A DNA stretch of 64,000 bases from Arcanobacterium haemolyticum. GTDB lineage: Bacteria > Actinomycetota > Actinomycetes > Actinomycetales > Actinomycetaceae. Location of the stretch: assembly GCA_021532125.1 (NCBI GenBank), contig JADYUX010000001.1:62001-126000 (forward strand), read 5' to 3'. A program made the position numbers and the translations under genes. Below, in pieces: positions 55,017 through 62,922 of the stretch (positions are counted from its first letter, which is position 1; every line of letters starts with the position of its first letter). The notes beneath the pieces are model-generated. The model saw nothing but the letters and a program-made list of their open reading frames with translations, made no database searches and was not told the DNA's origin.

Positions 55017-55822
55017 CGGTCATCTCCTTCGTTCACTCCCGGCAGGTGCCACGATCTCCTGTGCGCTATCGTAGGTCCGAGTTTACGTAAAGCAGCAATA
55101 TGGGCTGGCGACGAGTACCCCTTGTTCCGAGCCCAATCGTAGCCCGGGAAGTCACTATCGAGTTCGACCATGAGACGATCTCTCTCAACCTTCGCAACAA
55201 CCGAGGCTGCCGCCACAACAGAGCACGTTGCGTCTGCCTTCACCTGCATGTAGACCGGGAGATCAGGGAGAAGCGGATCGGTATCGAAAATTGAGACATC
55301 GGTCCACCAGTTGTGCGAGCCGTCGAGGAGGATGCCGTGCGGTTCCAGTCCCCGGGAGCGCAGTTGCTCCAGAGCCTTGGCTGCCGCGCGCCTGAGAGCT
55401 CCGATAATTCCTTCGGCATCGACGACGTCCGGGCCTGCGTGCCCCACGGCTATATCGAGTGCCCACTCGCGGCAGAGTGGAACGAGCCGCTCGCGTGCCT
55501 GCGCCGAGAGCATTTTGGAATCACGTAGACCTTCGGGGGCTTCGCTCGTGATTGTTGCGTCGATGAGTGCTATTCCCACGCTCACTGGCCCTGCGAGCGA
55601 TCCACGCCCGACTTCGTCCACACCGGCAAGGATGGCACGAGACTCGGGTGCTGATGCGTGGAGTTCAGCCAGAAGTTCGAGCTCACGGTCACGCGTGGGC
55701 ACGAGTGTCGACGAACGGCGTGGCGATCCGGTTCGTCTCGTTGCACGCGCGGCACCGGAAGACGAAACGTCAATCGGCAAGGAGTTGGAATTCGTCGTCG
55801 CCCTCCGTGATTTGCCCGCCAC
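55013..55822 (-). CDS. rnhB: Ribonuclease HII
   Basis: RNase HII removes ribonucleotides from DNA-RNA hybrids. The active-site Asp-Glu are in ILAGVDEVGRGSLAGPV, and later acidic residues are in HGILLDGSHNW and MQVKADATCSVVAAASVVAKVERDRLM. A GTG at 55822 overlaps the lepB stop by one base and follows GGAAG by seven bases, making it the likely start with 269 residues. The first 50 residues are Arg/Ser-rich and unlike the family. A TTG at 55780 is an alternative. Confidence 0.9.
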   Translation of the reverse strand: MAGKSRRATTNSNSLPIDVSSSGAARATRRTGSPRRSSTLVPTRDRELELLAELHASAPESRAILAGVDEVGRGSLAGPVSVGIALIDATITSEAPEGLRDSKMLSAQARERLVPLCREWALDIAVGHAGPDVVDAEGIIGALRRAAAKALEQLRSRGLEPHGILLDGSHNWWTDVSIFDTDPLLPDLPVYMQVKADATCSVVAAASVVAKVERDRLMVELDSDFPGYDWARNKGYSSPAHIAALRKLGPTIAHRRSWHLPGVNEGDDR

Positions 55823-56643
55823 TACGGAACTTCCGCGAAAACATCGCTCGCGCTCGGGAGCGTACCCATTCGCGAGAAGGGGTAGAAAATTGCCCATGCG
55901 CGCCCGACAACGTTATCGACTGGGACAAAGCCATCGCCTGTTGCCTGCTGGTGGTAACGCGAGTCCTTCGAATCGGATCGGTTATCACCCATAACCCACA
56001 GATGCCCCTCGGGAACCGTCACGGAGAACGATGATTGCGATGGGGCCACACCATCGCGGAGATACGATTCGTTGATCGGCTCGCCGTTGACAGTGAGTTT
56101 GCCGTCCGTCGTACAACATGCAACGGTATCGCCGCCCACACCGATAACGCGTTTGACGAGGTGATGACCTGTGTTTTGTGGAAGTAACCCGACAGCTTGG
56201 AGCCCTGACTCCACGCCACGTTGCCATGCCGGGCGCGTATCGGCCCTTTCGTCGAGCCAACCACCAGGATCGACGAATACCACGACATCACCGCGCCGTA
56301 CTTCGTCGGGCGTATTCACAAGGCGATTGACGGCGATCCTATCCCCTGGCATCAACGTTGTTTCCATCGAGCTGGAGGGCACGTAAAAGGCCTGCATGAG
56401 GAACGTCTTGACGAGGGCCGAAATAACGAGCGCAACGAGAAGAACAAGAGCGAACTCCCCAACGGAACGCCACCGCGAGCGCTTCACGGGTTCGTCGGCA
56501 GATTCGTCGAGTTCCTCCTCATTGTGGGGTTCATCGACTAGCAACGGCGCGTCCTCGTGCCGACCGCGCCGCCCAGGTTCGGGCGGAAACGACGGCGGCA
56601 TAGCGTCGCCCAGGTGGACGTCGGACTCGTTGCCATCAGCCAT
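55822..56643 (-). CDS. lepB: Signal peptidase I
   Basis: A membrane serine protease that cleaves signal peptides, 273 residues. About 60 acidic cytoplasmic residues precede one membrane segment (VGEFALVLLVALVISALVKTF). The nucleophile Ser is in FYVPSSSMETTLMPGDR, the general-base Lys in LVKRVIGVGGD, and box E is WVMGDNRSDSKDSR. It is followed directly by rnhB. It processes, among others, the secreted proteins encoded in this window (inference). Confidence 0.94.
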   Translation of the reverse strand: MADGNESDVHLGDAMPPSFPPEPGRRGRHEDAPLLVDEPHNEEELDESADEPVKRSRWRSVGEFALVLLVALVISALVKTFLMQAFYVPSSSMETTLMPGDRIAVNRLVNTPDEVRRGDVVVFVDPGGWLDERADTRPAWQRGVESGLQAVGLLPQNTGHHLVKRVIGVGGDTVACCTTDGKLTVNGEPINESYLRDGVAPSQSSFSVTVPEGHLWVMGDNRSDSKDSRYHQQATGDGFVPVDNVVGRAWAIFYPFSRMGTLPSASDVFAEVP

Positions 56644-56796
56644 TCATGCCTCCAGTTCGCGTGACTCCTGCAATCCTACGCCATGAGCGGTAGACCAGCG
56701 CGAGCGACATTGGCCGCATACCTCGCCAGATCGTTAAGCATAAACCTTTTAGGTATTTAGTCCTACTCCACTCAACGCATTCCGTGACGATTCCAG

Positions 56797-56896
56797 TTTA
56801 CCGTAAATTATTTTTCGGGAACCCAAAAAATCGCTTGCGCCTCTTTCTTTACCGTGCTGACATTGACACACCTATGGAAAACGCTAGGAGGCTTCA
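56797..56896 (+). promoter_or_regulatory. Upstream region of the 5'-nucleotidase gene
   Basis: TTTAC-C-GTAAA (56797-56807) is an 11-bp palindrome and possible operator. Further on, TTGCGC and TGACAT with a 17-bp spacer (about 56833-56861) could be a promoter. AGGAGG (56886-56891) lies five bases before the ATG. All but the ribosome binding site are pattern inferences. Confidence 0.35.
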
Positions 56897-59146
56897 ATGA
56901 TGAAGATGGTCAGACATGCCGCCACAGGAACTGTGGTGGCACTCAGCCTTGGACTATGCGGCACCGTTTCCGCATATGCTTCCGACACCGACGAAGGTCA
57001 AGCAGAAGCTGAGAACATCACTACCCTCAACCTGTACAACCTCACCGATATTCACGGCCATATCGAGCAACAAAGTGACAAATCAGGAAAGGTGACCGAA
57101 GCCGGCCTTGCAGCCATCGGATGCTACCTCGACAAAGCGCGAGCTCAAGGAGAAGACGCCGCGCTCACTCTACTCGGAGACAACATCGGAGCCTCGCCTT
57201 ACACCTCTGGATCCTTGTTGGACAATCCCACAATTGAGGCACTAAATGAACTAGCCCCACTTGCCTCCACCATCGGCAACCACGAACTCGACTTAGGCGT
57301 ACCCACATTCAAACATCGGATAGACGGCACCGAAGGAATGACCAAAGTCGGATTCCCCTACCTCGGCGCAAATATTGAAGGGATGGGACGCTACCTCGGT
57401 GACAAAGTAATATGGACATCCAACTCAGGCGTCAAAGTGGCGTATATCGGCGCTATTGCTGAAGACGTGCCCTACAAACTGAGCCCTGGCACCACACAAG
57501 GCCTCACGTTCACCGACCCGATCGCCAAAATCAACACCATGGCACGCGAGCTGAAAACCTCTGGCCAAGCTGACGTGGTCATCGCGATGCTCGACGACGA
57601 CGTCAAAAACAACTATCCCAAAATGGGCGCCTACGTTGACGGCATCATGGGCGGAGACACACACGTCCCCTACAGCTTCTCCATGGTAAAAGGCGCTGAG
57701 AACAACCTCCTCTCAGGCATCGCATCAGGCTCCTACACCGACAATCTCGCGAACCTGAAAATCACCTACAACAAGAAAACACGAAAAGTCGTCGCATCCG
57801 AGGCCGTCCTCATTCCCGCTTCCACTATCGCAAAATGCGGAGAGAAAGACTCTGTGGCAAGGATCGTCGACAAAGCCAAAGTCGATTCAGCCGAAGCTGG
57901 CAAAAAAGTCGTGGCCAGTGGCATCACCGCCTCATTCTCCCGAGGCGTATTCCGCGACCCCCATCAAGACCCAGATCGCCGCATCGCCCCCGGATCGAAC
58001 CGCGGGATCGAATCCTCACTCGGAGACTTAGTGGCCGATTCCATGCGCCATAGCATCACAACAGCCGAAGGAAAACCAGTCGATATCGGGATGATTAACG
58101 CTGGCGGACTACGTGCCGACCTCACCCCGAACTCCGACGGAACCATCACGTACCGCCAGACATACGCAGTAGCGCCCTTCTCCAACGAACTCGGCTACGT
58201 TTCCATTACAGGTGCCGATGTCAAGAAGGCCCTCGAACAGCAGTGGAAAACGAACCTCAACTCCCAGAATTCCCGCCCCATGCTCAAGCTCGGGCTCTCC
58301 AGCAACGTGAAATACACCTACGATCCCGCCAAACCCTACGGAGAGCGCATTACAACCGTCACGATTAACGACGAACCACTGGACATGACGCGCGTGTACA
58401 CGGTCGGGTCAGTGACATTCCTGCTCCACGGCGGCGACAGCTTCGATGCACTTACCGCCAACGGCGCCCCAACAGTTCTCGGGACGTTGGACCGCGACGG
58501 CTTCAATTCCTACCTCAAGGCACATCCAGGAATCACGCCGCGCAGCCACAAATCATCAATCGGAATTTCGCTCCCCACACAGCCCGTAGCCGACGGCGAG
58601 ATGGTCGACGTACACATGCGCGGACTCTCATTCTCGGAAGGCCCCTCCCAGTCCACGACAGTAACCGTCACCATCGGACAATCACATGCGTCAAGCGATG
58701 TAAACAACGATCTCACCGACACAGACGCCAATAACGAGAAGGCCATCATCACCACCGACGGCGCAGGCCAAGCAGTCGTCCGCGTCAAGGCAGACGGGCA
58801 ATGCACCCCAGAAAAATCGGGGCAAATCGTCGATGCGCCAGTTCGCGTGACGACGAATCTAGGCGACGTCGTCACAGTATCTCAAGGTCTCACGCTCGCA
58901 GTCGCATGCCCCACGTCCAACGGCCCCGCGCGTGCCGACGACAAGCCAACACCGCAAACCGATCACACAGTGGACACCCATAAACACGCAGTGGACACCC
59001 ACAAAGACGCAGCGGACACCCACAAACACACCGCACAGCCCGCCAGACGCCTCGCACACACAGGCCTCGACGCACGAGGCCTCGCAATAGCCGCACTGGC
59101 AACCCTCATCATCGGATGTGCGGCACGCCGCCACGCACGAGCCTGA
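56897..59146 (+). CDS. Cell-wall-anchored 5'-nucleotidase/UDP-sugar hydrolase family protein
   Basis: A 749-residue surface protein of the UshA family. A signal peptide is followed by a metallophosphoesterase domain (LYNLTDIHGHIEQQ, LLGDNIGASPYTSG, TIGNHELDLG) and a 5_nucleotid_C domain (residues about 370-540, MINAGGLRADL...YAVAPFSNELGYVSI). Where relatives have His ligands, this protein reads VIAMLDDDV and GGDTHVPY, so two His appear replaced by Asp. A tail domain precedes a His-rich triple repeat (DTHKHAV type) and a LAHTG sortase-like signal with membrane helix. It probably salvages extracellular nucleotides, but activity is not certain. Confidence 0.85.
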   Translation: MMKMVRHAATGTVVALSLGLCGTVSAYASDTDEGQAEAENITTLNLYNLTDIHGHIEQQSDKSGKVTEAGLAAIGCYLDKARAQGEDAALTLLGDNIGASPYTSGSLLDNPTIEALNELAPLASTIGNHELDLGVPTFKHRIDGTEGMTKVGFPYLGANIEGMGRYLGDKVIWTSNSGVKVAYIGAIAEDVPYKLSPGTTQGLTFTDPIAKINTMARELKTSGQADVVIAMLDDDVKNNYPKMGAYVDGIMGGDTHVPYSFSMVKGAENNLLSGIASGSYTDNLANLKITYNKKTRKVVASEAVLIPASTIAKCGEKDSVARIVDKAKVDSAEAGKKVVASGITASFSRGVFRDPHQDPDRRIAPGSNRGIESSLGDLVADSMRHSITTAEGKPVDIGMINAGGLRADLTPNSDGTITYRQTYAVAPFSNELGYVSITGADVKKALEQQWKTNLNSQNSRPMLKLGLSSNVKYTYDPAKPYGERITTVTINDEPLDMTRVYTVGSVTFLLHGGDSFDALTANGAPTVLGTLDRDGFNSYLKAHPGITPRSHKSSIGISLPTQPVADGEMVDVHMRGLSFSEGPSQSTTVTVTIGQSHASSDVNNDLTDTDANNEKAIITTDGAGQAVVRVKADGQCTPEKSGQIVDAPVRVTTNLGDVVTVSQGLTLAVACPTSNGPARADDKPTPQTDHTVDTHKHAVDTHKDAADTHKHTAQPARRLAHTGLDARGLAIAALATLIIGCAARRHARA
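58970..59032 (+). repeat. 21-bp tandem repeat coding for His-rich heptapeptides
   Basis: Three 21-bp units (58970-58990, 58991-59011, 59012-59032) encode VDTHKHA, VDTHKDA and ADTHKHT in the wall-proximal spacer of the 5'-nucleotidase-like protein. Confidence 0.9.
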
Positions 59147-59169
59147 CGGCAGAATCCACCAACGCACAC

Positions 59170-59215
59170 GCGCGGCCCTCACGACATATCCTTCTCCATG
59201 TCGTGAGGGCCGCGC
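59170..59215. terminator. Strong terminator after the 5'-nucleotidase gene
   Basis: A perfect 18-bp stem (59170-59187 with 59198-59215) has a 10-nt loop. Confidence 0.85.
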
Positions 59216-59256
59216 CCGGCTGGCAAGGATCGTTTCCCCCTATGCCAGCTATGCAA

Positions 59257-59282
59257 AGAGCCCGCCACACGTGGCGGGCTCT
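59257..59282 (-). terminator. Terminator after rplS
   Basis: A stem of about 11 bp, AGAGCCCGCCA with TGGCGGGCTCT, closes on CACG. It lies about 20 bp past the rplS stop. Confidence 0.75.
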
Positions 59283-59302
59283 CTCACAAGAATCGCTTAG
59301 GC

Positions 59303-59659
59303 TCAGGCCTTGGTATCCTCGCGACGCTCCTTGATCTTCGCAGCCTTGCCGTGAAGGTCGCGCAGGTAGTAGAGCTTTGCACGACGAACAACGCCACGAG
59401 TCACAACGTCGATCGACTCGATCGACGGGGAATGAAGCGGGAACGCACGCTCAACGCCAACACCGAACGAAATCTTGCGGACGAGGAAGGTCTCGCGGAT
59501 GCCTTCGCCCTGGCGAGCGATGACAACACCCTGGAAAGCCTGGGTACGCGTACGGTTGCCTTCAACGACTCGCACGTTCACGCGGACGGTATCGCCAGCG
59601 CGGAAATCCGGGATGTCGTTACGAAGCTGAGCTGCATCGACGAAGTCGAGAGTCTGCAT
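59303..59659 (-). CDS. rplS: 50S ribosomal protein L19
   Basis: L19 sits at the 30S-50S interface. The 118-residue protein has [30 protein letters not shown], then [20 protein letters not shown] and [19 protein letters not shown]. It follows trmD as in the common rpsP-rimM-trmD-rplS order, but has its own promoter candidate overlapping the trmD stop (59792-59820). A GGCGC/GCGCC hairpin at 59706-59718 lies in its leader. Confidence 0.96.
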   Translation of the reverse strand: MQTLDFVDAAQLRNDIPDFRAGDTVRVNVRVVEGNRTRTQAFQGVVIARQGEGIRETFLVRKISFGVGVERAFPLHSPSIESIDVVTRGVVRRAKLYYLRDLHGKAAKIKERREDTKA

Positions 59660-59791
59660 GATTCTTCTCTTTCCACTCGTGCACGCAGGTCACAAGCGTG
59701 ATCGGGGCGCCAAGCGCCGACGGATGAAACACTCGCCGATGCGCGACCCCCTGCGGCAGGTCCAGCGCATTGTGATAGCGAGAAAGCCCAT

Positions 59792-59820
59792 TAATTATGC
59801 CATATTTAACGTCCGGGCAA
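59792..59820 (-). promoter_or_regulatory. Promoter candidate for rplS inside the trmD 3' end
   Basis: TTGCCC (59820-59815) and TAATTA (59797-59792) are spaced by 17 bp on the minus strand. The -10 box spans the trmD stop codon. This would give rplS a leader of about 125 nt, independent of trmD. Confidence 0.5.
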
Positions 59821-61159
59821 AGACGACGTCGGAGTTGTCCTGATCACCTACTCGGAAGTGACGCGTCCCAACACGCTCAAAGCCCAGCCGCTTGTACGCC
59901 TTCTGCGCCCTCTTGTTCTTCATATTGGTACCAAGCCACATGTACGGGTTCTCCCACCCCGAGACACGTTCACGCACAAGGCTGCAGGTACGATCGAACA
60001 GGAGGGTTGATGCCCCCGACGACCGCCACGGCGAACGGATATAAAACTTCGACAGTTCGATAAGCGGGCCTCGGCGGGCGCCAGCCTTGAGCGACGCCGT
60101 TGCCGGCGCCCCCTCATTGGCTCCGGCTACACCGTCTTCCTCCGGTATAAGACAGAGCGTATATCCGACAGGCTCGGAACCATGGAGAGCGAGAACGACG
60201 AGCCATTCCTCCCTGGCAATATAGTCGCGGAATTTCTCCTCGGTCAGATTCTGTTGAATAAATGCCTCAATAGATTCCTGTTCGAGGTAATCCGGTGCGG
60301 CATCGGGGAATGTTTCAGCTGCCAGTCGGGCAAGGAGAGCACTGTCGCCAGCGTGCGCTTCGCGCACCTCCACTCGAACGGGATGATCCATGCCCTTCGG
60401 GCAGAGCCATCCCCGCCGAGCAAGTTCCTTCACGTCGTGACGGCTGAGGGCCGCCGTTTCCAGCGCCTCCACCATGTCAGGGCGGCGCTCGATGGTTTTG
60501 GCGATAGCCTTGCTACGCCGCCATGCCGCAATTGCTCCGTGATCCCCCGACATGAGGACAGATGGAATCTCCTGTTCCCGCCACACAACAGGCCTCGTGT
60601 AGACCGGATATTCGAGCAGGCCAGCACTTCCGTGTGATTCCTCAACAAGAGATTCAGGGTTACCTACCATACCGGGCAGAAGCCGCCCCACTGCTTCAAT
60701 GAGGGCAACTGCCGCAACTTCTCCACCATTGAGCACATAATCGCCGAGGGAGTATTCAACGACCCGCACTCCTCGAGAACGATAGTGCTCGGCAACTCGC
60801 GCATCAATGCCTTCGTAACGCCCGCAGGCGATCGCAATATGCGTGGCATGTGCGGCAAGATCTTCGCACACGCGTTGCGTGAGTGGCACACCGGAAGGGG
60901 TGGGAATTGCAAGGACGCTACCAGGTGTGAATGGCTCGAGAATCTCATCGAGTGCCTCGCCCCACACATCGGGCTTCATAACCATTCCTGCGCCACCACC
61001 CGCAGGCGTGTCATCCACGGTGCGGTGTGGATCGTCGGTCCACGATCGCAAATCATGTGAATGAATATCGAGTATTCCACGTTCTTGGGCTTTCCCGACA
61101 AGAGAAAGGCTCAGAACATCAAAGAACTCGGGGAAGACGGAAAGAATGTCGAATCGCAT
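59795..61159 (-). CDS. trmD: tRNA (guanine37-N1)-methyltransferase fused to a GNAT acetyltransferase
   Basis: Residues 1-255 are TrmD, which methylates G37 of tRNAs reading CNN/GNN codons: TVDDTPAGGGAGMVMKPD, ACGRYEGIDARV, VEYSLGDYVLNGGEVAA (SAM knot) and GLLEYPVYTRP. The base-catalyst Asp of E. coli (Asp169) is Glu here, in EESHGSAGLLE. Residues about 262-454 form a GNAT domain (LIELSKFYIRSPWRSSGAST, TNMKNKRAQKAYKRLGFERVG). One uninterrupted frame joins them. The ATG at 61159 overlaps the rimM stop by one base, with GAGGAG before it. Confidence 0.92.
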   Translation of the reverse strand: MRFDILSVFPEFFDVLSLSLVGKAQERGILDIHSHDLRSWTDDPHRTVDDTPAGGGAGMVMKPDVWGEALDEILEPFTPGSVLAIPTPSGVPLTQRVCEDLAAHATHIAIACGRYEGIDARVAEHYRSRGVRVVEYSLGDYVLNGGEVAAVALIEAVGRLLPGMVGNPESLVEESHGSAGLLEYPVYTRPVVWREQEIPSVLMSGDHGAIAAWRRSKAIAKTIERRPDMVEALETAALSRHDVKELARRGWLCPKGMDHPVRVEVREAHAGDSALLARLAAETFPDAAPDYLEQESIEAFIQQNLTEEKFRDYIAREEWLVVLALHGSEPVGYTLCLIPEEDGVAGANEGAPATASLKAGARRGPLIELSKFYIRSPWRSSGASTLLFDRTCSLVRERVSGWENPYMWLGTNMKNKRAQKAYKRLGFERVGTRHFRVGDQDNSDVVFARTLNMA

Positions 61160-61740
61160 CAATGCTCCTCGCCACCTGCTTGCGATTCCTCAACCTCATG
61201 CGCCGCGTCGTCCTCATCGTCGATATCAAGTTCGGCATCGGAGAACAGACCTTCAGGAGCGTCGACGATCACGCAGTTATCGTCGATATCCACCTCAGTG
61301 ACAATTTGGCTAACGAAGGGCACTCGGGTGATGATGCCGTCTGGTTCGCGCACGACAAGAAGATCTTGCATAGTACCAGTTTCAAGACCGACGACCTCGC
61401 CGAGGGTATAGCCCTCCGTGTCGAGTACTTCGAGGCCGACGAGCTCATGTTCGTACCAGGCGTCCTCTTCGATCGCCTCATCTTCGTCGGTTTCTACCGT
61501 GAGTTTGACGCCACGCAAGTGTTCAGCCATCGTCCGATCCGAGCACTCCTCAAAGATGACGTATGTGAAGCCCTTGTATTCGCGGGTCCGTTTGATCGTG
61601 AGGGGTCCAGCCTCGGGCGGATCTGTCTCAAGCATTGTACCGATGGCAAGGCGTCGCTCCGGTATGTCGGTGCGGACGTCAAGCTTTACTTCGCCTTTGA
61701 GTCCGTGTGCTGCTCCAATGACGGCAACGGTAAGCTGCAC
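61159..61740 (-). CDS. rimM: Ribosome maturation factor RimM
   Basis: RimM helps assemble the 30S head through S19. The N-terminal domain reads LTVAVIGAAHGLKGEVKLDVRTDIPERR, and the C-terminal PRC-barrel reads DAWYEHELVGLEVLDTEGYTLGEVVG and VPFVSQIVTEVDID. The start is a GTG at 61740 with GAAAGGA before it. An acidic tail ends the protein. 193 residues. It is followed by trmD with a one-base overlap. Confidence 0.94.
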   Translation of the reverse strand: MQLTVAVIGAAHGLKGEVKLDVRTDIPERRLAIGTMLETDPPEAGPLTIKRTREYKGFTYVIFEECSDRTMAEHLRGVKLTVETDEDEAIEEDAWYEHELVGLEVLDTEGYTLGEVVGLETGTMQDLLVVREPDGIITRVPFVSQIVTEVDIDDNCVIVDAPEGLFSDAELDIDDEDDAAHEVEESQAGGEEH

Positions 61741-61830
61741 TTTCTTTTCCTTTCGGTACCCTGTGCCTGTATCGTCCCGCGATGCTCTTTGTGTGTTGAC
61801 CCACGAGTCGGTGGCCCGGCGGGATATGTG

Positions 61831-61866
61831 ACAACCGGCCCCCAGCAGCTGCTGGGGGCCGGTTGT
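61831..61866. terminator. 36-bp perfect palindrome between khpA and rimM
   Basis: Eighteen bases (61831-61848) are followed directly by their exact complement (61849-61866), giving a very stable GC-rich hairpin. It lies 11 bp past the khpA stop and ends 90 bp before rimM. It probably attenuates or stops transcription from rpsP-khpA, or marks RNA processing. Confidence 0.7.
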
Positions 61867-61877
61867 GAGACTAGATA

Positions 61878-62117
61878 TCAGCGCTGATCGGTTTCGATAA
61901 CATCGACGCGCACCGAGCCTTTACTCGAGAGTGCGCCAATTACCGTCCGAAGTGCTTTAGCCGTGCGCCCATTGCGTCCGATGACGCGCCCGAGATCGTC
62001 GGGATTAACCCTGACCTCAAGGAGCTCACCGCGGCGTGTATTGCGCGACCTCACATCGACATCGTCGGGCGAGTCCACGATTCCGCGGACGAGGTGCTCC
62101 AGGGCATCAGCAAGCAT
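61878..62117 (-). CDS. khpA: KH domain RNA-binding protein KhpA (UPF0109)
   Basis: A 79-residue single KH domain with the GxxG loop in DLGRVIGRNGRTAKALRTVI. KhpA proteins bind RNA and often act with KhpB/Jag. Its ATG overlaps the rpsP stop by one base (TGATG). The rpsP-khpA-rimM-trmD order is standard. Confidence 0.92.
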   Translation of the reverse strand: MLADALEHLVRGIVDSPDDVDVRSRNTRRGELLEVRVNPDDLGRVIGRNGRTAKALRTVIGALSSKGSVRVDVIETDQR

Positions 62118-62575
62118 CAGGCTTCTTCTCCGTTCTCGGCCGGAGCTTCCTCAGCCTCGGTCTGCTCCGCAGCGGCTTCTGCTTCAGCCTTAGCCTTCGC
62201 TTCGGCGGCGGCAGCGCGGCGCTTCTCTGCATCATTCTGAACGCTCTCAACGGCAGCCTTGCGGGCTTCCTCAACGTTGACAGCTTCCTTGACGCGCAGA
62301 CGACCTTCGGCGCCCGGGAGGCCCTTGAACTTCTGCCAATCGCCAGTCACCTTGAGCTGAGCCTTGACGGCGTCCGAAGGCTGAGCGCCAACGGAGAGCC
62401 AGTACTGGGCGCGCTCGGAATCGATCTTGATAACCGAAGGGTTCTCGGTCGGGTGGTACTGACCGATCTCCTCGATCACGCGGCCATCACGGCGCTTGCG
62501 AGAATCGACGACGACGACACGGTAGAACGGCGCACGGATCTTGCCCATGCGCTTGAGACGAATCTTGACTGCCAC
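62117..62575 (-). CDS. rpsP: 30S ribosomal protein S16
   Basis: S16 of the small subunit. The core reads [40 protein letters not shown] and [14 protein letters not shown]. About 50 Ala/Glu-rich residues extend the C terminus, an actinobacterial trait. The GTG at 62575, with AGGAG about 11 bases upstream, starts the core; a longer frame to 62626 is unlikely. 152 residues. Confidence 0.95.
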   Translation of the reverse strand: MAVKIRLKRMGKIRAPFYRVVVVDSRKRRDGRVIEEIGQYHPTENPSVIKIDSERAQYWLSVGAQPSDAVKAQLKVTGDWQKFKGLPGAEGRLRVKEAVNVEEARKAAVESVQNDAEKRRAAAAEAKAKAEAEAAAEQTEAEEAPAENGEEA

Positions 62576-62922
62576 TTTTGTGGTCACTCCTGGTTCTAAA
62601 TTGGGGCGAGGACATCGCAGCACCACGGGGGACGTGGTGATTGAGCCTCAGACAGGGGTTCGCGCAGGCATGAGAGGGCACCTGGTTGAGCCCGAGTACA
62701 ACCGACAATTGTGCCAGATATACGGCACGTAAACAATGTAATTCCGCGCTTATGTTCGTGGGTTGGGGCACAAGCAGGCCATTTTCGGCATGTCACTCAG
62801 ATTCGCGGCAGAGATTACGCCGCCACGATCCTCCGAGATTCGCCGTACCGAACAACGTGCCATTTGCCCCAATAGATGTTCTCACCTTGGATAGTTTCCT
62901 CCGCCCGTCCCACAATGGCGTA
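62576..62922. other. Divergent intergenic region between rpsP and the CDF gene
   Basis: This 347-bp stretch must carry the promoters of both genes. I see no RNA gene, repeat or strong hairpin in it and no well-spaced promoter that I would defend. Confidence 0.5.
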
